A DNA stretch of 64,000 bases. It comes from an uncultured Lachnospiraceae bacterium. GTDB lineage: Bacteria > Bacillota > Clostridia > Lachnospirales > Lachnospiraceae. Where the stretch lies: assembly GCA_910583895.1 (NCBI GenBank), contig CAJTYJ010000010.1, forward strand, positions 21,741 through 85,740, read 5' to 3'. Made by a program: the position numbers and the translations under genes. Positions 35,034 to 42,858 of the stretch are shown one piece after another. Position 1 is the stretch's first letter; each line of letters begins with the position of its first letter. A model generated the notes under the pieces. That model had not been told where the DNA came from and searched no databases. It saw only the letters and a program-made list of their open reading frames with translations.

Positions 35034-35826
35034 GATCCTCTCCTCCTCTCTCTTTTCTAAAACAGATCAGGGCATAGATCATCAGGAAAAGACCGGCAGC
35101 CAGTGACAGAGCCGACCAGAGCATCAGGTTGCCTGTATCCCCGGTCTGCACCGAACCCACGTTGAAGGCCACAAAAGAAGTGCCGCCGTCTGCATCATTG
35201 CCCCCGGAACCGCCTCCTGAACCACCAGAACCGCCGGAACCTCCTCTGCCGCCTCCGGCTACCGGTTCTGCCGCAAATGCCATCTGCAGCCTTGCCAGGG
35301 TATTCTGGTAGCCATTTCCATTGGTTTCCCCGTCCAGTGCGATGGTCAGGGACACTTTTCCCGCGCTCCCGGAATCCAGACGGTCCAGATAGAAAAAGTC
35401 TCCCATATCAATCTCATGGAGTCCTTCCCCCGAAAGGTTATTCTTTTCACCGCCCACATTGTCACTGCTGTACAAAGTAGTTACTTCGCCTGTACTGTCC
35501 GTATAGGTCAGGATGTACGTGTAGGCGCCCCCGCTGGCCGCTTCCTGACTGTCCTCCAGACTCTCAAGTATCTCATTGGTCATATACCAGTCCGTACTTT
35601 TTTTGTCCTGATTTTCCAGGGTCAGTTCGATCTTCACACTGTCCCCAGGAAGCAGACTGCTGATTGGTTCCAGCACATCCGACGAGTCAAAATTCGACCT
35701 CATTTTTCCGTCTGCATACTGCGTCTTCCAGCCGGATCCGACCGTATACTCTTCCGCCTGTACGGTAACTTTGCCCCCTGCCAGCAGACACGCCGCCAGT
35801 ATCAGGCATCCATATCTCTTCTTCAT
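35026..35826 (-). CDS. Secreted surface protein with QTGD sorting-like motif (fibre operon 2)
   Basis: 266 residues, paralogue of 14819-15640. Signal peptide (CLILAACLLAGGKVTVQAEE), conserved ectodomain (SSLLPGDSVKIELTLENQ, STDWYMTNEILESLEDSQ), Gly/Ser-rich linker, then VGSVQTGDTGN before a membrane helix and the tail FRKERGG. QTGD and its spacing to the helix are the same in both copies, supporting functional importance. The start at 35826 has GGAGG upstream; an upstream in-frame TTG is less likely. Confidence 0.85.
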   Translation of the reverse strand: MKKRYGCLILAACLLAGGKVTVQAEEYTVGSGWKTQYADGKMRSNFDSSDVLEPISSLLPGDSVKIELTLENQDKKSTDWYMTNEILESLEDSQEAASGGAYTYILTYTDSTGEVTTLYSSDNVGGEKNNLSGEGLHEIDMGDFFYLDRLDSGSAGKVSLTIALDGETNGNGYQNTLARLQMAFAAEPVAGGGRGGSGGSGGSGGGSGGNDADGGTSFVAFNVGSVQTGDTGNLMLWSALSLAAGLFLMIYALICFRKERGGEDHE

Positions 35827-35905
35827 ACTTTCCAACCTCCATTGAAGCTCTATGGCAGGTGTTTGGCTCGCCTGCTCTCTTTTGTTTTGGCGCTTTTCTT
35901 CCTTT

Positions 35906-36436
35906 TTATCTCCGCCCCAGCCACGCCGACAGCATCTGCAGCAGAACCGCCGCCGCGATCAGACAGGCCGCCAGCACTTTTCCTTCTGCACTGGTAAAAA
36001 GTTCCGCCGCCTTTCCGGCTCCCGGCACCTGATATACCACTTTTCCAATCACATTGGCATAGGGGATCGGATTCATATCATTGGTCCGGTTTGCGTCTCC
36101 TTTCGTGATCAGTTCTCCCATGACCACCCGGTTTTCCACCACCCGGTGAGTGATGATAGCGGCAGAATCCCGTGCTCCGTAAAAAGCGATTACTTCCCCT
36201 TCCCTTAGTTCCTCCGGCGCCTCTTCGTGAATGTACACCAGGCTTCCCACCGGAATCTTTGGTTCCATACTTCCGCTGATCACCGAATACACCTGGTAGC
36301 CGAACAGCCTGGGTACCGTCAGGGGCAGACAGAACAGGACCAGCGAAATCAAAAGGAGGGTACTTAGGGCACCAAAGCAGCGGGAGAGACAGGACCGGCT
36401 ATGTTTCTTCTTTTGTTTTTCTGCCCCCATACCCAT
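35906..36436 (-). CDS. sipW: SipW-like type I signal peptidase (S26B), operon 2
   Basis: 176 residues, paralogue of 15714-16262. Two membrane segments and the Ser-His pair: Ser56 in SVISGSMEPKIP and His97 in AIITHRVVE. ITKGDANRTNDMNPI follows. It should cleave the SipW-type leaders of the two preceding TasA-like proteins. The ATG overlaps the preceding stop in TAATG; the frame stays open further upstream, but that part overlaps the TasA-like gene and is not credible. Confidence 0.88.
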   Translation of the reverse strand: MGMGAEKQKKKHSRSCLSRCFGALSTLLLISLVLFCLPLTVPRLFGYQVYSVISGSMEPKIPVGSLVYIHEEAPEELREGEVIAFYGARDSAAIITHRVVENRVVMGELITKGDANRTNDMNPIPYANVIGKVVYQVPGAGKAAELFTSAEGKVLAACLIAAAVLLQMLSAWLGRR

Positions 36437-37197
36437 TACCGGATACTGAAACTTCCGTCTTCTGCCACCGCCGCGTCGATTCCCCAGGCACTCTTGATGG
36501 CATCCACCGCGCTGTGGGTCTGCACTGCATCCACTTCCGCATCCAGGCAAAACCGGTAGCCATCATATGCACAGGTCGTGGTGATGATCTTATTTCCCTC
36601 TGCATCCACCGTATCCTTGCGAACAACCTTTGCAGCGATCGCCGGATCAATCCGGACTGCGTCGCAGAAAGCCGGAGTGCTTTCTCCGGATGCAAGAGGC
36701 CTTGTATAATAGAGTATCGTCCGCTCCGGTGTGGATGCGCTTTCATCCACCATCCAGCCGCTTCCTTCTGAAGCCAGCTCCAGGCCGATCAGCGCCGGGG
36801 TCAGCGTCGTGTCCTTGTTCCCCTCTGCATCCATCCAGCTTCTGCAGAGAATCACCCTCACGTAAGTATCGATGACGCCGCTGTTGAATACCTGCAGTTT
36901 CTCTTCGTATCTTTTCCCCGGCTTCACTTTCTCCTCATCTGTGAACCGCCCCTCCAGAAGCTGACCGGTCCCGTCACTGCTCCAGCCGTCATTGTCATAG
37001 TTGCGGTGGCTGACCACCTTTTCATTTTCCACCAGACTGACGCCGATGCTGGAGACGGACATCTGCACAGCGGCATAATCACTGTAATAGGTGAGTGCCG
37101 CCCTTGTGCTGCCTACGGTGCTCATCAGAAGCAGTACGGCTGAGGCCGCCAGCAGAAGCACAGGTTTCATTTTTCCAAGCACGCGTTTTTTCATCAC
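36436..37197 (-). CDS. TasA/camelysin-like protein, longer type, operon 2
   Basis: 253 residues, paralogue of 16326-17078. Leader KPVLLLAASAVLLLMSTVGSTRAALTYYSD, then VSSIGVSLVENEKVV, KPGKRYEEKLQVFNSG and YVRVILCRSWMDAEGN. The terminal block FCLDAEVDAVQTHSAVDAIK matches the operon 1 copy. It carries no anchor. It overlaps the preceding gene by four bases, so translation is coupled. Confidence 0.85.
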   Translation of the reverse strand: MMKKRVLGKMKPVLLLAASAVLLLMSTVGSTRAALTYYSDYAAVQMSVSSIGVSLVENEKVVSHRNYDNDGWSSDGTGQLLEGRFTDEEKVKPGKRYEEKLQVFNSGVIDTYVRVILCRSWMDAEGNKDTTLTPALIGLELASEGSGWMVDESASTPERTILYYTRPLASGESTPAFCDAVRIDPAIAAKVVRKDTVDAEGNKIITTTCAYDGYRFCLDAEVDAVQTHSAVDAIKSAWGIDAAVAEDGSFSIR

Positions 37198-37715
37198 TCC
37201 TGCACCTCCCCGTCATCTGTCGTAACCGTCCAGTCGTATACCGGATTGCCCTCCTCGTCATAGAACACCATGGAATGCTCCTGCACCACAATAACGTTGA
37301 AGTCCTCCTGGTCTTCTTCGCTGATTCCATTGATCTTTACATCCAGCTGTTCCGTTGCCGCTCCCGGGGCTAAAACTTCACTGTAATAATAATATCCGTC
37401 CGCTCCCGGGCTCCATTTGCCGGAGGCATCCGAGTATTGAAGTCCTTCCTGATACTTTGCCCCTGCAAATACTTTTACCCGGACAAAACATGCCTCTCCC
37501 TCTTTTGCACTGCGAATGGTAATGTGTTTGGTCCAGTCAGAGAATTCTTCTGCCGGAGGCTCCACCGCTCCAAAACCAAGATCCAGCCCGGCACCTCCGG
37601 ATGCCGATGTATACGTGGTAAAATACGCCATTGCTTTTTCCGCAGACACTCCGGCCGTCAAAATCAGCGCCGCAAATGTCAGGCACAGAATTTTCTTATC
37701 CAGCTTTCTCTTCAT
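37194..37715 (-). CDS. TasA-like protein, shorter type, operon 2
   Basis: 173 residues, paralogue of 17095-17640. Leader ILCLTFAALILTAGVSAEKAMAYFTTYTSASG with the AYFTT hallmark; mature part includes WTKHITIRSAKEGEACFVRVKVFAG and DFNVIVVQEHSMVFYDEEGN. The start at 37715 has AAGGAGAG upstream; the longer frame to 37763 would overlap the FctA-like gene. Confidence 0.85.
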   Translation of the reverse strand: MKRKLDKKILCLTFAALILTAGVSAEKAMAYFTTYTSASGGAGLDLGFGAVEPPAEEFSDWTKHITIRSAKEGEACFVRVKVFAGAKYQEGLQYSDASGKWSPGADGYYYYSEVLAPGAATEQLDVKINGISEEDQEDFNVIVVQEHSMVFYDEEGNPVYDWTVTTDDGEVQE

Positions 37716-37720
37716 ACCTT

Positions 37721-38785
37721 TTACTCTCCTTCTGACGAATCGCCCTGCTGTGTCCACACCCACGGACCGCCCTGAGTGCCTTCCATGTATGTAAAATGGT
37801 TTACCACACTGGTTCCGCCGTTCAACCGGTTGTCATAATGGTTGGTAAAAGAGACCTGGTTTTTCGGCTTCTCTTCCATGTTCACTTCCAGCTTATCCGA
37901 CAAGATAGTCGCCGCAAGGGCCGATTCGATGTTCTGGATCTCCCCGCTGCCGGCGGAATAGCTCGGGCCGCTGTACACCTCCCGGACGGTCACTGACGCT
38001 CCCGCCGGCAGCTTCTGACGCAGGATGACCGACCGGGTCCCCGGACCGTCAAACACCAGAGACACCACATCACTGTAGGTAAATTCGTCTTTATGTGCGT
38101 CTATCTGGAAAATAAAGGTGGCACTTCCCAAAGATTCATTGTAGGAATCCAGTGTCTTTACAATCTCCAGATCCCCAAAACGGTTTTCGCGCTCAGGCTT
38201 CAGGCTCACTTCCACATGATAAATCCAGGCATCTTCCCGGGTATCGTCTTTATAATACCCGTTGTCCGGCACAGAGATCAGGTAGGGGGAAAAGGTATAA
38301 ATAAATTCCTCTGACCACACCTTCCGGGCACAGACCAGATACAGGCCCACAGGCAGGTCATCGATCTGACCGGCACCTTCTGTCAGTGTTGTCTGATATT
38401 CCCCAAACGTATTTTCCGGTATCAGCTCCCGGAATCCTTCCGCCAGGTTCAGCCATTCTTCTGCTTTTCTTTCCTGATCCTGGACGTTGGCGGCATCAAG
38501 CGCTGCCTTCAGATCCTCTGCAAGCCCGCTGTAGGAGCTTCCAGGCACATAGGAACCATCCATCTTCACATCCGCCACCTTGTAGAGATCCACCGGAATC
38601 TCCAGGGCCGTCAGCCCGGCAAAATCTGATCCTTCCCCGGTCAGATTGCCCAGGTCAAATGCAATCGAGCAGTCCGCCTTCTCCGTTTCAATCCCCAGGG
38701 AGCCGTAAACATTCCCCGGGGCCGCCGCCAGCATCAGAAGCAAAGCGGCAAAAATCAATGCACTCTTTCTCCTCATCTTCCTCAT
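37721..38785 (-). CDS. FctA/SpaA-like pilin-domain secreted protein without anchor, operon 2
   Basis: 354 residues, paralogue of 17657-18703. Signal peptide (LIFAALLLMLAAAPGNVYG), N-terminal pilin-like domain (EIPVDLYKVADVKMDGSYV), FctA-like domain (LGSATFIFQIDAHKD, LPAGASVTVREVYSGPSYS). It ends in PWVWTQQGDSSEGE without LPxTG or helix. The TSVVNHF...WVWTQ tail is conserved with the other copy (SGVVNHF...WNWTQ), so lack of an anchor is not a sequencing artefact. GGAGGGG precedes the ATG. Confidence 0.85.
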   Translation of the reverse strand: MRKMRRKSALIFAALLLMLAAAPGNVYGSLGIETEKADCSIAFDLGNLTGEGSDFAGLTALEIPVDLYKVADVKMDGSYVPGSSYSGLAEDLKAALDAANVQDQERKAEEWLNLAEGFRELIPENTFGEYQTTLTEGAGQIDDLPVGLYLVCARKVWSEEFIYTFSPYLISVPDNGYYKDDTREDAWIYHVEVSLKPERENRFGDLEIVKTLDSYNESLGSATFIFQIDAHKDEFTYSDVVSLVFDGPGTRSVILRQKLPAGASVTVREVYSGPSYSAGSGEIQNIESALAATILSDKLEVNMEEKPKNQVSFTNHYDNRLNGGTSVVNHFTYMEGTQGGPWVWTQQGDSSEGE

Positions 38786-38816
38786 TTTCCCCTCCTATTT
38801 GCATTCTGCTTTTATA

Positions 38817-38978
38817 AAAGTCCCGCATCTCCTCTCACAGACCCCTGGTCACAGATGTATTTCCGGCCATGTTCCATGTCCTGAAATTCATCTGGGCTCT
38901 ATTCGTTCCGATGCTGTTTAAAGTCCCGCATCTCCTCTCACAGACCTCATCTGGGCTCTGTTCGTTCCGATGCTGTTT
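38817..38978. repeat. Imperfect tandem duplication upstream of the FctA-like gene
   Basis: A 27-base block starting AAAGTCCCGCATCTCC occurs at 38817-38843 and 38920-38946, and a 32-base block starting TCATCTGGGCTCT at 38888-38919 and 38947-38978. The first unit carries 44 extra bases between the blocks. Operon 1 has only about 30 bp at this place. No open frame is seen; it may affect expression of the distal genes. Confidence 0.75.
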
Positions 38979-39010
38979 GAAGTTCCGCATTCGAACTCTG
39001 TAGTTTCGTT

Positions 39011-39877
39011 TCAGCCTTTATGGTTTTTGGATCTGAACAGGAATTTCATAACGAGTATAATCAGAAATGTTCCTGACAGACCGAGAATCAGATAGAGCAT
39101 ATAATAATTCTGCACAGCCCGAAGCATGGTGTTCATGGGGGTGGAGGCCGCTTCCTCTTCTCCCTCATAGGGTACTCTGGTTCCCCGGACCAGCAGGCGG
39201 TGACTGTTGACGCCATAGGGTGTGCAGGTAAAAAGGGTTACATAGTCTTCTCCCTCCTTGATCTGCAGAGCTTCTGACAGCGTCTCCATATCATCCTTGT
39301 CAACCATGGGCAGAATCTGGTCTACTTCATAAGCGAGAATCTCATCCAGAATGTATATGTAAAACCGGTCGCCCCGGTCGAGCTGATCGATATCCGTGAA
39401 CAGTCTTGCGCTTGGAAGACCTCTGTGGGCCGCCAGTACGCTGTGGGTACTCATGCCGCCCATTGGAAGCTTTGTCCCGTTCAGATGTCCCACACCGGTC
39501 TGCAGGACTTCTTCTGAGGTGCCATGATAGACGGCCAGCCTGACATTGATCTTCGGAACAGAGAGATAACCCATGATCCCGTCTCCGGCCAGATTCAGCA
39601 CACCCCAATATTCGGTATCTGAGAGCGCTCCTTCTGTTTCTCCAAATGCATCTCCGTACAGGTTATTGACCGGAAAGGAATTGTTAAAAGCTTTTGCCAT
39701 ATCCCATTCCCGGGTATAGTCCTCCGGCTCCATCTCCCTGACCGTCTCCATATAGTCCGAAATCAGACGACTTTGCCGGTAGGTATTCCACTGGTCGGAG
39801 ATCGTCGGATAGGCCAGAATTCCAAAACCGGTCAGAAACAGAAGTACAAAGAAGAGATTGATCATTGTCCGTTTCAT
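39011..39877 (-). CDS. srtC: Class C sortase, second of pair, operon 2
   Basis: 288 residues, paralogue of 18732-19601 with long identical blocks (PTISDQWNTYRQSRLISDY, GVGHLNGTKLPMGG, SVLAAHRGLPSARLFTD, LFTCTPYGVNSHRLLVRG). Catalytic His, Cys and Arg are present, with N- and C-terminal membrane helices. The lid region reads YGDAFGE. ATGA overlap with the first sortase. Confidence 0.95.
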   Translation of the reverse strand: MKRTMINLFFVLLFLTGFGILAYPTISDQWNTYRQSRLISDYMETVREMEPEDYTREWDMAKAFNNSFPVNNLYGDAFGETEGALSDTEYWGVLNLAGDGIMGYLSVPKINVRLAVYHGTSEEVLQTGVGHLNGTKLPMGGMSTHSVLAAHRGLPSARLFTDIDQLDRGDRFYIYILDEILAYEVDQILPMVDKDDMETLSEALQIKEGEDYVTLFTCTPYGVNSHRLLVRGTRVPYEGEEEAASTPMNTMLRAVQNYYMLYLILGLSGTFLIILVMKFLFRSKNHKG

Positions 39878-40758
39878 GATGATTCCTCTTTGCTGTTTCG
39901 TCCTGATCTTTTCTGCCTCCGGTCAAATACATACAAAAGCAGAATAAAAGCGCCTGTGGTCAGTAGCCCGACGATGACCCACAGAAGATAGTTCGTATGA
40001 AGGCTCGGGCCCGTGAAGGCAGAAGCTGCCACCATTTCATCCCCTACTTCTTCATAAGGAATTCTGCGGCCGCGGACCAGCAGCCTGTGGCTGTTCACTC
40101 CATAAGGTGTGCACGTGAGCAGTGTGGCTAAGTCCTGATCCTGGTCTGCCATCAGAGCTTCGGTGTCGTCCGGCTCCACGACCGTGATTTTATCTACCTG
40201 ATAGCAGAGCGTATCATCCAGCACATGGAGCAGGAAACAATCGCCTTCTTCCAGGCGGTCCAGATCGGTGAACAATGCGGCGCTTGGCAGTCCTCTGTGG
40301 GCGGAAATCACGGTATGGGTTCCGGTTCCGCCCACAGGAAGGGAACTTCCTTCCAGATGCCCTGCCGCCACCTGAAGCACTTCCTCAGAGGTGGTATGGA
40401 AAATGGGAATCTTAACGTTGATCTTTGGGATCTGGACATATCCCATCATGCCGTCACCGGTCAGGTTCAGGCAGGAAAGGTATTCTTCGTCTTCCTCTTC
40501 CGCGATCTGAGCCGCTGCGAAGGAATCGGGAAGGATGTAGGGAAGCAGCTCCTCGTTGTAGGTGAGGGCTCTGGTCCATTCCTGGCTGTAGTCCAGGGTG
40601 CCTTCGGATTCCTGACGGGCAACGGACTCGTCGTAAGAGGAGATCAGGCGGCTCTGCCGGTAGTTGTTCCACTGATTTGCCACAAGCGGATACAGCAGCA
40701 AGGACAGACCGGCTAAAAATAATATGGGAAATATGAAAAATGTCGCTTTCTTTTTCAT
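39874..40758 (-). CDS. srtC: Class C sortase, first of pair, operon 2
   Basis: 294 residues, paralogue of 19598-20515. It has SAHRGLPSAALFTDLDRL, TLLTCTPYGVNSHRLLVRG, membrane helices at both ends and the LPDSF lid-like motif. Each operon keeps two distinct sortases, which may act on the major pilin and on ancillary subunits. A large hairpin separates it from the pilin gene upstream. Confidence 0.95.
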   Translation of the reverse strand: MKKKATFFIFPILFLAGLSLLLYPLVANQWNNYRQSRLISSYDESVARQESEGTLDYSQEWTRALTYNEELLPYILPDSFAAAQIAEEEDEEYLSCLNLTGDGMMGYVQIPKINVKIPIFHTTSEEVLQVAAGHLEGSSLPVGGTGTHTVISAHRGLPSAALFTDLDRLEEGDCFLLHVLDDTLCYQVDKITVVEPDDTEALMADQDQDLATLLTCTPYGVNSHRLLVRGRRIPYEEVGDEMVAASAFTGPSLHTNYLLWVIVGLLTTGAFILLLYVFDRRQKRSGRNSKEESS

Positions 40759-40815
40759 CTGGGCTCTCCTTGTTGTTGCAGGATAACATATGATGGTACA
40801 GTCCTGGTTCTTGTT

Positions 40816-40893
40816 TCATCGAAACCTTCGCCCATGCCAGGCTGACCTAGCGGCCAGCCTGGCATGATGGGCGAGGATGATTGGTTTCGATGA
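40816..40893 (-). promoter_or_regulatory. Large intercistronic hairpin between major pilin and sortase genes
   Basis: Three nested complementary blocks: CATCGAAACC / GGTTTCGATG, TCGCCCAT / ATGGGCGA and GCCAGGCTG / CAGCCTGGC, around a loop of about ten bases. There is no T tract, so it is better read as an mRNA-stabilising or attenuating element giving more pilin than sortase than as a full terminator. Confidence 0.7.
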
Positions 40894-40922
40894 GGTGTTA
40901 GTTTAAAATGAAATAGGAATGA

Positions 40923-42644
40923 TTATTTTGCAGTTTTTCTGCGGGTAGCAAAATACAGGCCCGCTGCAAGGATCATCAGTGCGCATCCGCCGATGGTGAA
41001 GATCGTGGTACCGATGCCACCGGTGGAGGGAAGGGAGGAAAGTTTCGTATTCGGAATATTCAATGTTTCATCCGGTGCTTCTGTTGATTCAGAAGTTAAA
41101 TGATCAATATCTACACCATCCGTTTTTCCGGTAGTCGTATTTGTAATCTCAACATTCCAGAAATCTAACACATCATCCTGATTGGAATCTTTCTTATAAT
41201 TTGCTTCTAATACAATTTTGTAAACATCCGTATTCAAAGAATATCCGGTCGGAGCCAAAGTCTCTTTGAGATAATACGTACCAGCCGCAAGACCGCGGAT
41301 TACCAGTTCACCGTTCGTCCCGGATGTCACAACTCCATCTGGCACGAGCGTGTTGCCCGAATATACATACTCACACGCAGCGTCCGTATACAATGTAAAC
41401 TGAGCACCCGGCAGAGGCTTTTTCTCTCCTGTTTCCGTGTCGACTTCCTCGCCTACTTTGTTCACAATACTTGTTACTTCAGAACCGGTAGCCGTTCCAC
41501 TGAGGTCAAAAGTATAGGTGTATGTCTTTGCCTCCGGTGTATCCGGATCATTTTCATCGTCGGATTCTACATTCGAATCTTTGGAATAGTTTAATTTCGC
41601 AGTATTCTCATTTGCACTGCTGTTCATAAGTGCTTCGTCTGTGATTTTTGCCTGATATACAACCTTTAATGACTGTCCGTTATAGTCATATAACATATAG
41701 CCATTTTCTTTGGTTCCTCCAGATGATTTTACAAAATCAACTTTCAGTTCCTTGGTATCGTTATTAATGGTTGCTGTATAGTGATCCTTAGATAACAGTG
41801 TGTCACCGACATATACTTTGATTAAATCAGTCTGGTCCTCTGCAGTTACCGTTGGATCAATCTTCTGTACATCCTCAACCGTTGCGAATGCAAGGCCATT
41901 TCCTAATGTATCGACGATGTTAAACCTTGGATGTGCACCATCATAAGCAGGAATCGGATCTACTGTGACCGCATAAGTAATCAGGTCACCAACGTTTGCT
42001 GAACTCGTATCTGTTTCATTCCCTGTATCCGCGGTTTTGTCAATTGACGGTTTGTCAATGACTTTTGCCCAGGCTGTCTGGGAAGAAATCAAAAGAGAGC
42101 TTCCTTCTACCTGGCTTTCTCCGTCATTGACCACATAAGATACCGATACAATGATCGGTGCATAAAAATGATTCTCTGCCCCTTCTACCAGAATCAGATA
42201 AGAGCCTACCGGAACATCTCTTTTCGTATATCCGTCATCAGACGCGGTCATGGTAAAAGAACCAAAATCTGCATCCGCGTCAGCCGATACACCATCCCAC
42301 TGGCCATCTTCACCCTTTGTCAAACCGGCCTTAATCTGACCAAGACTGTCAGCAAGACCTTCATCCAGAATTGCTGTACTGTTATCATTTAATTTTAAAG
42401 CTTCGTAGAGAGACTGATATTTGGAGTTGAATTTCCCATCCTCATATACTGCCTTCACAACCTGGAAAGCATAAACCGTTTCCCCTTCTTCAATACCTTT
42501 TACTTCGATGGTTCCTTTGTCTTCTGCAGTTCCCGTAGCCGGGCTTGTCGCAGCATCTTCATTTTCTGCAAGTACCGTGGCACTCATGCCGAGCACCATA
42601 GTCATTGCCAGAAGCATTGCCAATAACTTTTTGATTTTCTTCAT
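40923..42644 (-). CDS. Major (backbone) pilin with LPSTGG sorting signal, operon 2
   Basis: 573 residues. Signal peptide (LLAMLLAMTMVLGMSATVLAEN), an N-terminal pilin domain (GETVYAFQVVKAVYEDGKF), a backbone domain (NVGDLITYAVTVDPIPAYDGA), then a SpaA/CnaB domain with PLPGAQFTLYTDA and the E-box YYLKETLAPTGYSL. It ends with SSLPSTGGIGTTIFT, a hydrophobic helix and RRKTAK. The last 35 residues are nearly identical to those of the operon 1 pilin, while the ectodomain has little similarity. AAAGGAAA precedes the ATG. Confidence 0.93.
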   Translation of the reverse strand: MKKIKKLLAMLLAMTMVLGMSATVLAENEDAATSPATGTAEDKGTIEVKGIEEGETVYAFQVVKAVYEDGKFNSKYQSLYEALKLNDNSTAILDEGLADSLGQIKAGLTKGEDGQWDGVSADADADFGSFTMTASDDGYTKRDVPVGSYLILVEGAENHFYAPIIVSVSYVVNDGESQVEGSSLLISSQTAWAKVIDKPSIDKTADTGNETDTSSANVGDLITYAVTVDPIPAYDGAHPRFNIVDTLGNGLAFATVEDVQKIDPTVTAEDQTDLIKVYVGDTLLSKDHYTATINNDTKELKVDFVKSSGGTKENGYMLYDYNGQSLKVVYQAKITDEALMNSSANENTAKLNYSKDSNVESDDENDPDTPEAKTYTYTFDLSGTATGSEVTSIVNKVGEEVDTETGEKKPLPGAQFTLYTDAACEYVYSGNTLVPDGVVTSGTNGELVIRGLAAGTYYLKETLAPTGYSLNTDVYKIVLEANYKKDSNQDDVLDFWNVEITNTTTGKTDGVDIDHLTSESTEAPDETLNIPNTKLSSLPSTGGIGTTIFTIGGCALMILAAGLYFATRRKTAK

Positions 42645-42663
42645 TTTCCTTTCCTTTCTTTCC

Positions 42664-42674
42664 GGGCTTTGCCC
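42664..42674 (-). promoter_or_regulatory. Conserved leader mini-hairpin of the major pilin gene, operon 2
   Basis: GGGC-TTT-GCCC just upstream of the pilin ribosome site, identical in sequence and position to 22134-22144 of operon 1. Confidence 0.4.
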
Positions 42675-42858
42675 ATTATTTTCGTTCCTTTCGGGTTGCG
42701 TTTTGCGCTGGGCGCATTTCTGCGGTATGAGGACCGCCGAAAAATCCTCTCATTCCTTTAAAACTTCTCAGCACCTCCTCCACATGTTTTTTATATGAGA
42801 CCGGGAACGCTTTCACTTAATGTGGAGCGTTGCCGGTCAGATATCGGATTCAAAATTT

